Assembly (NCBI RefSeq): GCF_006438725.1
Contig: NZ_RCZD01000021.1
Location: 1-53,425, forward strand
Source of the DNA: Ewingella americana
GTDB taxonomy: Bacteria > Pseudomonadota > Gammaproteobacteria > Enterobacterales > Enterobacteriaceae
Direction of reading: 5' to 3'
DNA length: 53,425 bases
Shown piece by piece: positions 8,513-16,897 of this stretch; position 1 is the stretch's first letter; each line of letters opens with the position of its first letter. The notes below the pieces were generated by a model, which worked only from the letters and a program-made list of their open reading frames with translations, was not told the origin of the DNA and ran no database searches. The translations under genes and the position numbers were made by a program.

Positions 8513-9697
8513 TTACTCAGCAAACAGCGTCTGCTTCAACGCACGTTCAACGCCGCGCAGTTCAGCCAGGCCTCTGAGACGACCAATCGCCGAATAGCCG
8601 GGGTTGGTTTTTTTGTGCAGATCATCGAGCATCTGATGGCCGTGGTCCGGGCGCATCGGAATAGGGCGCAGATTGCCCGCCCGCTGACGTTTCTGCTCTT
8701 CAGTCAGAATGGCTTTGATCACCGCCACCATATCCACATCACCGTCCAGATGGTCGGCTTCATGGAAGCTGCCCGGCGTGGCTTCGCGCTGAGTGGCGCG
8801 CAGATGGATAAAGTGCACACGGTCAGCAAAGGTGGTCATCATCTTCACCAGGTCGTTATCTTCGCGCACGCCATACGAACCGGTGCAGAAACAGAATCCA
8901 TTATGAATGCTGTCGACGGTCTCTTTCAGCCACTGCATGTCTTCGATGGTTGACACAATGCGCGGCAGGCCGAGAATCGGACGCGGCGGGTCATCTGGAT
9001 GTACCGCCAACTTCAGCCCGTGCTGCTCGGCCACTGGCACGATGCTGCGCAGGAAGTGCGCCATGTTTTCGCGCAGTTTGGCTTTGTCGATACCGTCGTA
9101 GGTGGCCAGACGGGCGCGGAACTGCTCCAGCGTGTAGCCCTCTTCAGCACCCGGCAAACCGGCGATGATATTAGCGACCAGCGTCTCTTTTTCCGCGTCG
9201 CTCATCGCTTTGAAGTAGGCCGCGGCCTGCGCCTGCTCGTCGGCAGAGTAATACTCTTTTGCCCCTTCGCGTTGCAGCAGGTGCAATTCGAAAGCGGCAA
9301 AGGCGATGTGGTCAAAACGCAGGGCGCGCGAACCGTCCGGCAGCAGATAGCCAAGGTCGGTGCGGGTCCAGTCCAGTACTGGCATGAAGTTGTAGCAGAC
9401 CGTATCAATGCCACAGGCCGCCAGATTACGGATGGACTGTTGATAATTAGCGATATGTTTTTCGACGTCACCGCTGCGGGTTTTGATCTCTTCATGCACC
9501 GGGATGCTCTCAACCACCGACCACACCAGATTTTTTGCAGCCAGTTCGGCCTGGCGTTTTTTAATCTCTTCTACCGGCCACACTTCACCATTGGCAATAT
9601 TATGCAATGCGGTGACAACGCCGGTAGCACCCGCCTGTCTGACATCATCCAGTGAAACGGGGTCTTTCGGGCCATACCAGCGCCATGTTTGTTCCAT
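8513..9697 (-). CDS. uxuA: Mannonate dehydratase
   Basis: 394 aa, the same length as E. coli UxuA. It dehydrates D-mannonate to 2-keto-3-deoxygluconate in hexuronate (glucuronate) degradation, in the cytoplasm. The N-terminal [21 protein letters not shown] is characteristic, as are [18 protein letters not shown] and the C-terminal MRPDHGHQM, which supply metal and substrate ligands in the family. AAGGAG stands just before the start. It is followed upstream by a sugar-acid transporter and a divergent GntR regulator. No uxuB (fructuronate reductase) or kdgK is in the window, so the pathway must be completed elsewhere. Confidence 0.95.
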   Translation of the reverse strand: MEQTWRWYGPKDPVSLDDVRQAGATGVVTALHNIANGEVWPVEEIKKRQAELAAKNLVWSVVESIPVHEEIKTRSGDVEKHIANYQQSIRNLAACGIDTVCYNFMPVLDWTRTDLGYLLPDGSRALRFDHIAFAAFELHLLQREGAKEYYSADEQAQAAAYFKAMSDAEKETLVANIIAGLPGAEEGYTLEQFRARLATYDGIDKAKLRENMAHFLRSIVPVAEQHGLKLAVHPDDPPRPILGLPRIVSTIEDMQWLKETVDSIHNGFCFCTGSYGVREDNDLVKMMTTFADRVHFIHLRATQREATPGSFHEADHLDGDVDMVAVIKAILTEEQKRQRAGNLRPIPMRPDHGHQMLDDLHKKTNPGYSAIGRLRGLAELRGVERALKQTLFAE

Positions 9698-9749
9698 GTG
9701 AAACTCCTTATGTTCAAATGTGTGTGCTTATTTTCAACAAATAGAAAAA

Positions 9750-11057
9750 TTATTCAGCCGACTCGATCGGATCTTTGACGATGAAAAAATAAGAAAGTGC
9801 GCCTGCGAAGGTCACGCAAGAACAGACCACCAGCGCCCAGTTAAATGACCCCGTAGTGTCAAGTACCCAGCCAGTAATAACCGGTGCGAACGAGGCAAAA
9901 ATGAAACTGCCGAAGTTCTGAATGCTGCTGACCGATGCCACCATGCGTGACGGGGTGATCACCTGCACCAAACCCCATGCGGAGGTACCGGCAAAGTGAA
10001 TAAAGAACAGCGCCATGCTGATGAATGCTACGGCCATTGCCGTGCTGCTCGACTGAATCACCAACAGAGTACAAACCGCAGAACAGACCAGCCCGAAGCA
10101 GATCAGCGCCTTGCGGCTTTTCAGCAGTGAGTACCCTTTGTTAGCCAGTTTGTCGGCAACGACGCCATTGACCAGCATACCGAGCGAGCCAAACAGGAAA
10201 GGAATCGCCGCTACCCAACCGGTGTTCGCCAGACTCAGACCCCGTTCAGCCTGCAAATAACCCGGTAACCACGCCAGATAGAGCCAACCGGTGTAGTTCA
10301 CGCCGCTGAAACCTAAAATCATGCCCCAGACGGTGCGGCGTTTGAACAGCGAACCCCATTCGGCGAAACTCAGACGCGTTTTCGCTGCGGATCCTCTGCC
10401 TTCATCAAGATAGGCCTGATCTTCTGTGCTCAGGTTCATCTGGTCGCGGTTGCGATACCAGGCGTACCAGCAGAGAGCAACCGCGATACCGGCCACGCCG
10501 ATGATCACAAACATCATGCGCCAGCCGAAGGCCAACATCAGTGCGACCAGAATCGGCGGGGCAAAGGCCTGTCCTATGGTGGTAGATGAATTAAATATCC
10601 CCATCGGCAGGCCGCGTTTTTTGACGTTAAACCAGTCGTTGACCACTTTGACGCCGCTTGGCATAAACGGCGCTTCGCCGATGCCAAGACCAATTCGCAG
10701 CATAATAAAATGGCTGAAGCTGTTTACGCTACCTGCCAGCGCCTGCATGGCCGACCAGAACAACAGACCACCGCCGAGAACCACACGCGGGCCGAAGCGG
10801 TCGAGTAATATGCCGCTCGGCAACTGTGAAATCCCGTAAGAGAGCGAGAAGGCCGAGAGCAGGAAGCCAAACTCGGTGGCCGACAGGCCGAGATCCGCGC
10901 GGATGGCCTGATTGGCAATCGACAACGAGCCGCGGTCGAGGAAGTTAATGATCCCGGCCAGAAACAGCAGAGTGAGGGAAATGGTCTGAATACGTTTAAT
11001 TTTTTGCGATCTGGCGATGTTCTGCGGCAGAGCCTGTTCAACAGAGGAAGAAGACAT
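9750..11057 (-). CDS. MFS sugar-acid transporter, anion:cation symporter (ACS) family
   Basis: 435 aa from the ATG at 11057, which has AGGACC 4 nt upstream; the longer frame to 11135 adds an unconvincing N-terminus. About 12 membrane segments are visible. The ACS-family features include LDRGSLSIANQAI in the first segment, QLPSGILLDRFGPR in the 2-3 loop, and RIGLGIGEAPFMPSGVKVVNDWF. These resemble ExuT, GudP and DgoT. The gene precedes uxuA by about 50 bp on the same strand, so a hexuronate or aldonate such as glucuronate or mannonate is the likely substrate. Confidence 0.85.
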   Translation of the reverse strand: MSSSSVEQALPQNIARSQKIKRIQTISLTLLFLAGIINFLDRGSLSIANQAIRADLGLSATEFGFLLSAFSLSYGISQLPSGILLDRFGPRVVLGGGLLFWSAMQALAGSVNSFSHFIMLRIGLGIGEAPFMPSGVKVVNDWFNVKKRGLPMGIFNSSTTIGQAFAPPILVALMLAFGWRMMFVIIGVAGIAVALCWYAWYRNRDQMNLSTEDQAYLDEGRGSAAKTRLSFAEWGSLFKRRTVWGMILGFSGVNYTGWLYLAWLPGYLQAERGLSLANTGWVAAIPFLFGSLGMLVNGVVADKLANKGYSLLKSRKALICFGLVCSAVCTLLVIQSSSTAMAVAFISMALFFIHFAGTSAWGLVQVITPSRMVASVSSIQNFGSFIFASFAPVITGWVLDTTGSFNWALVVCSCVTFAGALSYFFIVKDPIESAE

Positions 11058-11192
11058 AGCAGGTCCTTTCATAGGGCGGATATCATCATAAGTTCTGCGC
11101 GTTCCTGGTGATAAATGCGCAATCTGTGACATCACTTGTTTTAGTTTTCTTGACGCCGTGCAGGTTGGAAGTTCAATCTACAAACGTTGCAT

Positions 11193-11225
11193 GGTCAGGT
11201 GGTAGGGTGGTCAGGCCACCTGACC
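11193..11225. promoter_or_regulatory. Putative operator of the divergent GntR regulator
   Basis: Lies between the transporter (minus) and the GntR gene (plus). GGTCAGG occurs at 11193 and again at 11209, and its inverse CCTGACC at 11219-11225, giving two nested palindromes (GGTCAGG-CCA-CCTGACC and GGTCAGGTGG-N13-CCACCTGACC). GGTC/GACC half-sites are common for FadR-type regulators. Assignment is from position and symmetry only. Confidence 0.5.
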
Positions 11226-11344
11226 GCTACATCATTCAGCATGAAAAGGATCATTAATGTGATCTGCTTTGCAATTTTCGGATCGGCAGAAATTTTTGTA
11301 TGCTACCTGCCGACCAGAGAACAGGCTTCAGCCGGAGAATAAGA

Positions 11345-12031
11345 ATGGCATTACCCACCCTAAAAGTAGAAAGGCTGTACCGCCAGATTTCAAACGTTCT
11401 GATTAACTGCATTAAGAGTGCTCAGTTTGCGCCGGGCGAGATGATCCCCTCCGAGCGCGATTTATCCAAACAGCTGGGCGTCAGCCGCTCGTCAATTCGC
11501 GAAGCGCTGATTGCGCTGGAGATCACCGGCTGGATTGAGATCCGCACCGGCAACGGCGTGTATGTCAGCAACCCGCTGCCGCTGCAACCGGTGACCCAGA
11601 GCGAGGAAGAGTTCAGCCTGCAGTCGCTCATCAAGGCGCGGCAGATTTACGAGTGCACCACAGCAGAATTGGCGGCGTTAAACGGCACCGACGATCAGCG
11701 CGAAAAGTTGGCAGAAATTAACCACGAACTGACCCAACTGAACATTAATAATGATGCATTTTTGGAAGAGGACCGCCGTTTTCACCTGATGATCAGCGAA
11801 ATGACCGGCAACGAAGTGCTGCGCGACATGATGGAGTACCTGTGGGACAAGCGTAACTCCCGCCGCTTCGTGCGTCTGGAAACCCACTACACCGACACCG
11901 ACTTCGCCCGCGAAATGAACACCGATCACCAGGCCATTACCGACGCCATCCTCGCGAGGGATGCGCAGGGGGCGAAGGCGGCGATGCAGGGGCACCTTCA
12001 GCATGTGTATGATCGGTTATTTAGTGAGTAA
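11345..12031 (+). CDS. GntR/FadR-family regulator of hexuronate use (UxuR/ExuR-like)
   Basis: 228 aa from the ATG at 11345 (GGAG upstream; protein starts MALPTLKVERLYRQI). The N-terminal winged helix contains APGEMIPSERDLSKQLGVSRSSIREALIALEI with the typical GntR pattern. A FadR-type C-terminal ligand domain (FCD) follows, with FHLMISEMTGNEVL and a late HQAITDAILARDA. It most likely represses the divergent transporter-uxuA operon and is relieved by a hexuronate-derived ligand. Element A starts 31 bp after its stop. Confidence 0.85.
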   Translation: MALPTLKVERLYRQISNVLINCIKSAQFAPGEMIPSERDLSKQLGVSRSSIREALIALEITGWIEIRTGNGVYVSNPLPLQPVTQSEEEFSLQSLIKARQIYECTTAELAALNGTDDQREKLAEINHELTQLNINNDAFLEEDRRFHLMISEMTGNEVLRDMMEYLWDKRNSRRFVRLETHYTDTDFAREMNTDHQAITDAILARDAQGAKAAMQGHLQHVYDRLFSE

Positions 12032-12062
12032 TCGGCTTTTAAAAAAGCTTTAGTAAAATTTT

Positions 12063-12134
12063 TTCAAATTCAAATTCAAATTCAAATTCAAATTCAAATT
12101 CAAATTCAAATTCAAATTCAAATTCAAATTCAAA
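12063..12134. repeat. Perfect hexanucleotide tract (TTCAAA)12
   Basis: Twelve uninterrupted copies of TTCAAA (72 bp) form the outer edge of element A, right after the GntR gene. Shorter versions (about three units) stand at the same place in elements B (from 14310) and C (from 41027). Perfect repeats of this length are rare in enterobacterial chromosomes and are prone to slippage. Confidence 0.95.
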
Positions 12135-12680
12135 GTCGTGGGCGTCGGCCCACACCGACCAGAGACCCGCAGACGCGCGGGCCTCTGGACTCCGCGCTTT
12201 TTCATGAGGCACCGACAGCTTCGCTGGTCACAATGGCCGTGTTTCAGGTGCCGCAGTTATAGCCGCAAACTCCGCCGCTGCGCGGTTCTCTCATTTCGGG
12301 TTCGGACCAGCTCGAAAAAACACTCTCGCCGTTTCTCACCGCTCACTCGACGTCGTTTTGAACGCGGCCTCGACATTTTTAAAGGCAAACACTGCGTTGG
12401 TTTTGAATTTAAAGAAACTCCGGCCGCCTTCAAAAATGGCGCTGAGCAAGTGGTTCGAGACCTGAGGCTCGAACCCGCAGCGAAGGTACCGCCTAAGCGG
12501 CGACATTTTGCGGCTATCACGGTGGTACCTGAAACACGGCCATCCCGATTCAGCGATAGCGCGCAGTTAAAAAACGCAGGATTCCAAAGGAGGTTCGTTT
12601 AAACCTCCTTTGGGCCCGTGTGGGCGGCGAGCCCACGGTCTTGACGTTGAATTTAAAGATTTAAAGATTTAAAACTTCAA
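12063..12680. repeat. Large modular intergenic inverted element, copy A (arms 1+2)
   Basis: Fills the 675-bp gap between convergent GntR and SDR genes. The left arm (type 1) has the TTCAAA tract, hairpin GTGGGC-GTCG-GCCCAC (12138-12153), CCTCTGGACTCC, GTGTTTCAGG and TAGCCGCAAA. The spacer spans about 12270-12425. The right arm (type 2, inverted order) has TCAAAAATGGC, the palindromic box 12452-12475, ACATTTTGCGGC, CTGAAACACGG, a 12-bp perfect hairpin CCAAAGGAGGTT/AACCTCCTTTGG (12584-12613) and hairpin GTGGGC/GCCCAC (12620-12636), then AT-rich TTTAAAGA repeats. The right arm is nearly identical to that of copy C. Reading frames inside it shift between copies, and I find no coding signal. A final hairpin TTGGGC-GGCA-GCCCAA lies next to the SDR gene. 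Confidence 0.85.
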
Positions 12681-12706
12681 AAGCGGGTTTGGGCGGCAGC
12701 CCAAAA

Positions 12707-13384
12707 TTACCAGCGTAATTCTCGCCCCGAGTACTCCACAAAGTGATGCCCACCTTTGCCGCGCCAGGCTTCGAACTGATCAACAATACCCTGGGTGCTT
12801 TCGGCGATGGTCAGCGTGGCATTCTCGCCGCCCATATCGGTTTGCACCCAGCCTGGATGAACGGATAAAAGCGTCTGTCCGTGCTTGTCAGTTGTCTCTT
12901 TAAGCCCGCGTGTCAGCATGTTTAACGCCGCTTTACTGGCGGAGTAGAGCGGATACGTCGCCACGTCGTTTTCATTCAGACTGGCCAGTTCGGAGGTCAT
13001 CAGCGCCATGATGCCGCTCTTTGGTTTGAGCAAGGGCAGTAACTCTGCCGCGCAGCGGACTGGCGAAAAGGTATTGCTCATAAACAGCTGAATGATTTCG
13101 TCGTCGCTGGCTTGCATTACGTCCTGATGATCCGGGCCGAATACGCCTGCATTGATGAAAATCAGATCAAACCGGACTTCTGCAAGTGCTTCTTTTACCG
13201 CGTGCCTTTCAGCCGGTTTGTTGATGTCGAGTTTCAGCCACTCCACTGAAGCGGGGGCGCTCTCAGGTGTCGCACCGCGTGTGGTGGCCGTCACCTGCCA
13301 ACTGCGTTCTGCGAGTTGGTTAACCACACCTAAACCAATGCCGCGTGAAGCGCCGATAATCAGAGCCTTGAAGGAGTCAGTCAT
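12707..13384 (-). CDS. Short-chain dehydrogenase/reductase (SDR)
   Basis: 225 aa from the ATG at 13384 (AAGGAT upstream; protein starts MTDSFKALIIGASRGIG). It has the nucleotide-binding GASRGIGLG, an NAG motif (INAGVFG) and the catalytic YSASK near residue 145. It is shorter than many SDRs and resembles the C-factor-like group. The natural substrate is unknown. It is divergent from the DUF3750 gene, and this pair is enclosed by repeat elements A and B. Confidence 0.85.
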   Translation of the reverse strand: MTDSFKALIIGASRGIGLGVVNQLAERSWQVTATTRGATPESAPASVEWLKLDINKPAERHAVKEALAEVRFDLIFINAGVFGPDHQDVMQASDDEIIQLFMSNTFSPVRCAAELLPLLKPKSGIMALMTSELASLNENDVATYPLYSASKAALNMLTRGLKETTDKHGQTLLSVHPGWVQTDMGGENATLTIAESTQGIVDQFEAWRGKGGHHFVEYSGRELRW

Positions 13385-13524
13385 GTTTATCCTTTTTCTC
13401 GTTAAGGGAGTCATCAAAAAATGCAGAAAAGTTGGACTTGTGCAAAGTGTAGCTTCACATTGTCTGCCCTGTCAGTGTTGAGTAATCTGGTTCTTTCTCA
13501 GAAAGAGGCAAAGGTAAATAAAGC

Positions 13525-14271
13525 ATGATCGCCATGAAATGGTTAAGTCTCGGGTTTGTCTGCGTTCTGTTGCTGTCATTTGGTTACAGCTACGCGAAAG
13601 CGACACAAAGCAGGGAAGAGCCCGCCGGGCAGAACTGGGCGACCGCTCGCAGGGATTCAGCAGGTATCGCGCCGGATCCGCATAAGCTGAAAAGTATCGC
13701 GATCATTCAGATATATACAGCGCCGACTTACGGCTGGCGCGGGCTGGTGGCGGTGCATCCGTGGATTATCTTCAAGCGTGAAGGCGAAACACAGTTCACC
13801 CGCTATGACGTTATCAGTTGGGGCAGTACCAATGTGGTTCGCCGCGATTACGCTATCCCCGACGGTTACTGGTTTGGTTCACAGCCCAAACTGCTGGTGG
13901 AACACCGTGGTGCCAAGGCTGAAGCGATGATCCCGAAGATTGAAGCGGCTATCAACAGTTACCCTTTCCCGCACACCTATCACGCCTGGCCTGGGCCGAA
14001 CAGTAATACATTTATGGCGCATATAGGCCGGGAAGTGCCTGATTTGCAGTTGGATCTTCCCTCAAATGCCATCGGCAAAGATTACCGCGCCATCACCGAT
14101 CCGATCGGTTTACCACCATCGGGCCGTGGTGTGCAGGTTTCACTTCTTGGCGTGCTGGGCATCACGCTGGGTGTGGAGGAAGGTATCGAGGTGAACGTTC
14201 TGGGGCTTAATCTGGGTGTGGATATCAAGAACCCGGCACTGCGGTTACCGTTCGTGGGGCGCGTAGGGTGA
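13525..14271 (+). CDS. DUF3750 family protein with N-terminal membrane anchor
   Basis: 248 aa. An N-terminal hydrophobic segment (WLSLGFVCVLLLSFGYSYA) acts as signal or anchor, and the rest is likely periplasmic. Recognisable family features are YGWRGLVAVHPWIIF, YDVISWG, the WPGPNSNTFMAHIGREVP motif in the middle and a C-terminal GITLGVEEGIEVNVLGLNLG stretch. The conserved asparagine/threonine NSNTF core hints at a cysteine- or serine-free hydrolase-like fold, but no function is known to me. A second ATG 9 bp downstream is also possible. Element B follows the stop. Confidence 0.75.
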   Translation: MIAMKWLSLGFVCVLLLSFGYSYAKATQSREEPAGQNWATARRDSAGIAPDPHKLKSIAIIQIYTAPTYGWRGLVAVHPWIIFKREGETQFTRYDVISWGSTNVVRRDYAIPDGYWFGSQPKLLVEHRGAKAEAMIPKIEAAINSYPFPHTYHAWPGPNSNTFMAHIGREVPDLQLDLPSNAIGKDYRAITDPIGLPPSGRGVQVSLLGVLGITLGVEEGIEVNVLGLNLGVDIKNPALRLPFVGRVG

Positions 14272-14299
14272 GTTTTTCGAATGGCGCTCCGAATTCGCT

Positions 14300-14890
14300 T
14301 TTAAATCTTTAAATTCAAATTCAAATTCAAGGTCGTGGGCGTCGGCCCACACCGACCAGAAGGCGGCCAGTCGCCGCCGCCCTCTGGACTCCCGGGCTCT
14401 TTCATGGGGCACCTGCAGCTGCGCTGGTCACAATGGCCATGTTTCAGGCACCGCTGTTATAGCCGCAAAATGCCGCCGCTTAGGCGGTGCCTTCGCTACG
14501 GGATTCGAGCCTCAGGTCTCGAACCGCTTGCTCAGCGCCATTTTTGAATGCGGCCTGGGCTTTTTTACAGTCAAAACCAGACCGCTTTTGTCTTTTTTTG
14601 TCTTTTTTTGTCTTTTCTCTTTTGACTTACATAGCCGCTAAGGCGCAGTCAAAAATGGCATCGGATGAGAGGTTCGAGACCTATGGCTCGAACCCGAAAT
14701 ACGGGGACGGCGCAGCCGTGACATTTTGCGCCGTGAACGGAAGTGGCTGAAACACGTGCCCTGCCAGCGGCGAAGCTGTCGGTGTCTCAGAGAAAAACGC
14801 AGGAGTTCCAAGAGGAGGCGCGTTTACGCCTCCTTTTGGGCGGGTTTGGGCAGCAGGCCCAAGGTTTGGAATTTGAAGTGGAATTTAAAA
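14300..14890. repeat. Large modular intergenic inverted element, copy B (arms 1+3)
   Basis: Fills the gap between convergent DUF3750 and nth genes. The left arm (type 1, like A-left) has a TTCAAA tract, hairpin GTGGGC/GCCCAC, CTCTGGACTCC, TGTTTCAGGC, GCCGCAAAATG, the palindromic box at 14502-14525 and GCGCCATTTTTGA. The spacer holds a TCTTTTTTTG repeat (about 14585-14625). The right arm (type 3) has GTCAAAAATGGC, the box at 14671-14694, GACATTTTGCGCC, GCTGAAACACGTG, GAGAAAAACGCAGGAGTTCC, hairpin GGAGGCG/CGCCTCC and hairpin TTGGGC/GCCCAA, then AATTTGAAG-type AT repeats. The right arm is a near-identical inverted copy of C-left. Short frames across it look like chance ORFs. Confidence 0.85.
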
Positions 14891-14913
14891 AGGGGTTTAG
14901 GGGACTCCCCTGA

Positions 14914-15546
14914 TCACTCAACTTTTTCTTTAAACTCACAGAGGTCTTCAATAATACATGACCCACACCGTGGCTTCCTCGCGATACAGGTGTAACGTCC
15001 ATGCAGGATAAACCAATGGTGGCAGTCAAGTTTGAACTCGGCGGGAACCACTTTCAGCAGTTTATCTTCCACGTCCTCTACGGTCTTTCCGGGAGCAAAG
15101 CGGGTGCGGTTACAGACGCGGTAGATGTGGGTGTCGACGGCAATAGTGGGCCAGCCGAAGGCGGTGTTGAGCACCACGTTGGCGGTTTTGCGGCCTACGC
15201 CGGGCAGGGCTTCGAGGGCGGCACGGTCTTCCGGCACTTCACTATTGTGTTTTTCCAGCAAAATGCGGCAGGTTTTGATCACGTTCTCGGCTTTGGCGTT
15301 GAACAGACCGATGGTCTTGATGTACTCCTTCACCCCGTCCACGCCCAGCTCAAGCATCGCTGCCGGCGTGTTGGCGACCGGGTAGAGCTTAGCCGTGGCC
15401 TTGTTGACGCTAACGTCGGTGGCTTGCGCTGAAAGCAGTACGGCGATCAGCAGCTCGAACGGGGTGGTGTACACCAGTTCAGTGGTCGGTTGCGGGTTGT
15501 TTTCCCGCAGGCGGCTGAGAATCGCAATGCGTTTTTCTTTATTCAT
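14914..15546 (-). CDS. nth: Endonuclease III (DNA glycosylase/AP lyase)
   Basis: 210 aa (E. coli 211). It removes oxidised pyrimidines and cleaves abasic sites in base excision repair. Helix-hairpin-helix [12 protein letters not shown] carries the catalytic K120, with D138 in VDTHIYRV. The C-terminal four-cysteine cluster motif C-x6-C-x2-C-x5-C binds [4Fe-4S]. It is the last gene of the rsx operon, overlapping the rsxE stop by 4 nt, the same order as in E. coli. A small AGGGG-AGT-CCCCT hairpin lies just after the stop on the minus strand. Confidence 0.97.
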   Translation of the reverse strand: MNKEKRIAILSRLRENNPQPTTELVYTTPFELLIAVLLSAQATDVSVNKATAKLYPVANTPAAMLELGVDGVKEYIKTIGLFNAKAENVIKTCRILLEKHNSEVPEDRAALEALPGVGRKTANVVLNTAFGWPTIAVDTHIYRVCNRTRFAPGKTVEDVEDKLLKVVPAEFKLDCHHWFILHGRYTCIARKPRCGSCIIEDLCEFKEKVE

Positions 15547-16250
15547 GAGGCATTGCCCGCGCTGCCTTTCGGCAGGGTTTCCTGCTGAGCGGCCTGAATT
15601 TTGGCGGCTTGTTTGGCTTTCTGGCGCTGGTCAATCAGGTATTTCCCCGCCAGCAGCAGGCCCAGACCGATAAACGCACCCGGTGGCAGCATCGCCAGCA
15701 GGAACGGGTTATCCAGATGAATCACTTCTACGCGCAGCACTTTGGCCCAACTGCCGAGCAGTAAATCCGCGCCGTTAAACAGCACACCGCTGCCAAGGAT
15801 TTCACGCATGGAGCCTAAAACAAACATGGCCGCCGTCGCGCCGAGGCCGGTCATCATGCCGTCGAGTGCGGCCAGATGTACCGGGCTGCTGGCGGCGCAG
15901 GCTTCGGCACGGCCCACCACAATACAGTTAGTGACAATAAGCGGAATGAAGATCCCCAGCGCCTGATACAGACCAAAGGCGTAGGCGTTGATCAGCATCT
16001 GTACGGTGCTCACTACCGAGGCAATGATCAGCACATAAATCGGAATACGGATCTCATTGGGCACCCAGCGACGGAATGCGGAGATCATGGCGTTGGTACA
16101 GGTCAGCACCAATGTGGTGGCAAGCCCGAGGCCCAGCGCATTGGTGGCGGTCGAGGTTACGGCCAGCAGCGGGCAGAGGCCCAGCAACTGCACCAGCGAA
16201 GAGTTATTGGTCCACAGACCCTGAACAATTATCTTTCTGGCTTCACTCAT
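15543..16250 (-). CDS. rsxE: Rsx/Rnf electron transport complex subunit E
   Basis: 235 aa from the ATG at 16250 (E. coli 231). Integral membrane subunit with about six membrane segments and the conserved start [32 protein letters not shown]. It is homologous to RsxA and forms the ion-path core of the complex with it. The complex uses electrons to keep SoxR reduced and, in Rnf, couples ferredoxin and NADH to ion transport. The start overlaps rsxG by 8 nt. The longer frame to 16301 would lie inside rsxG. Confidence 0.95.
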   Translation of the reverse strand: MSEARKIIVQGLWTNNSSLVQLLGLCPLLAVTSTATNALGLGLATTLVLTCTNAMISAFRRWVPNEIRIPIYVLIIASVVSTVQMLINAYAFGLYQALGIFIPLIVTNCIVVGRAEACAASSPVHLAALDGMMTGLGATAAMFVLGSMREILGSGVLFNGADLLLGSWAKVLRVEVIHLDNPFLLAMLPPGAFIGLGLLLAGKYLIDQRQKAKQAAKIQAAQQETLPKGSAGNAS

Positions 16251-16875
16251 CACGGGCTCCACAAGGGGTGAGGTGGGAAAGCTGAGACGGTACTGTCTCA
16301 ATAAACAGTGCGGTGCGTTTAACCGAACGAACTACAGCACGCGGGGTGATAGTGGCACCGGTAAACTGGTCATACATGCCACCGTCTTTTTTAACCGCCC
16401 AGCGTACATCGCCAGAGCCGTTAACCACCTGGCCTGCGAAACTTTTGATCCAGTCTGAAACACGAACTTCAATTTTGTCCCCCAGGCCAGGTGTTTCATG
16501 TTGCTCCAGCACGCGGGAACCGTAGACTTTGCCATGAAAATCAGCGGCAACCAGCAGCTGTATCGCGCCGGAATAGCCATCAGGTGCCGTGGTTTCAATC
16601 GCTGCCGCCACCGGTTTGCCGTCCTTGCGTGCCAGATAGAGGCGATGAGGCGTTGAGCTACCGAGGGACTCATCGGTGACGTTGTAACACTCATTTTGCA
16701 TGTCATTATTATAGACATCCGCCGGGATCACTTCATCGAACAGATTCTTCTGCTGCAACAACGCCTGATGCTCAATAGTCGGTTTGGTGAGCATATTCAC
16801 CACCGCCGTCATGCCGGTCATCAGCGCACCAAACACCGCCAGTGTGACACCGTGGCGGCGCATGGTCTGTAACAT
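16243..16875 (-). CDS. rsxG: Rsx/Rnf complex subunit G (flavoprotein)
   Basis: 210 aa from the ATG at 16875 (protein [15 protein letters not shown]..., matching E. coli RsxG MLKTIRKHG). AAGG lies just upstream. An alternative ATG at 16890 also has a GAGGA site. One N-terminal membrane anchor is followed by a periplasmic domain with [26 protein letters not shown] and [10 protein letters not shown], whose threonine carries covalent FMN in this family. It lies between rsxD and rsxE. Confidence 0.95.
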   Translation of the reverse strand: MLQTMRRHGVTLAVFGALMTGMTAVVNMLTKPTIEHQALLQQKNLFDEVIPADVYNNDMQNECYNVTDESLGSSTPHRLYLARKDGKPVAAAIETTAPDGYSGAIQLLVAADFHGKVYGSRVLEQHETPGLGDKIEVRVSDWIKSFAGQVVNGSGDVRWAVKKDGGMYDQFTGATITPRAVVRSVKRTALFIETVPSQLSHLTPCGARDE

Positions 16876-16897
16876 TTTGCCTTTTTCCATGCTGTCC

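Noticed and set aside
12452-12475. GGTTCGA-containing box as part of a tRNA
   Set aside because: It resembles a T-arm, but no acceptor, D or anticodon stems surround it in any of the five copies.
12138-12602. Open frames of 87-154 codons inside element A
   Set aside because: Overlapping frames on both strands, arginine-rich translations and a frame not preserved with conserved protein start or end in B and C. They look like chance ORFs in GC-rich repeat DNA, although auto-annotation may call them hypothetical proteins.
12063-14890. CRISPR array
   Set aside because: The repeats are tandem hexamers or large dispersed arms without unique spacers of constant length, and no cas genes are present.
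14335-14995. Open frames inside element B, one continuing into nth antisense
   Set aside because: Same repeat sequence as A and C; no ribosome binding site or conserved domain, and one runs into the 3' end of nth.
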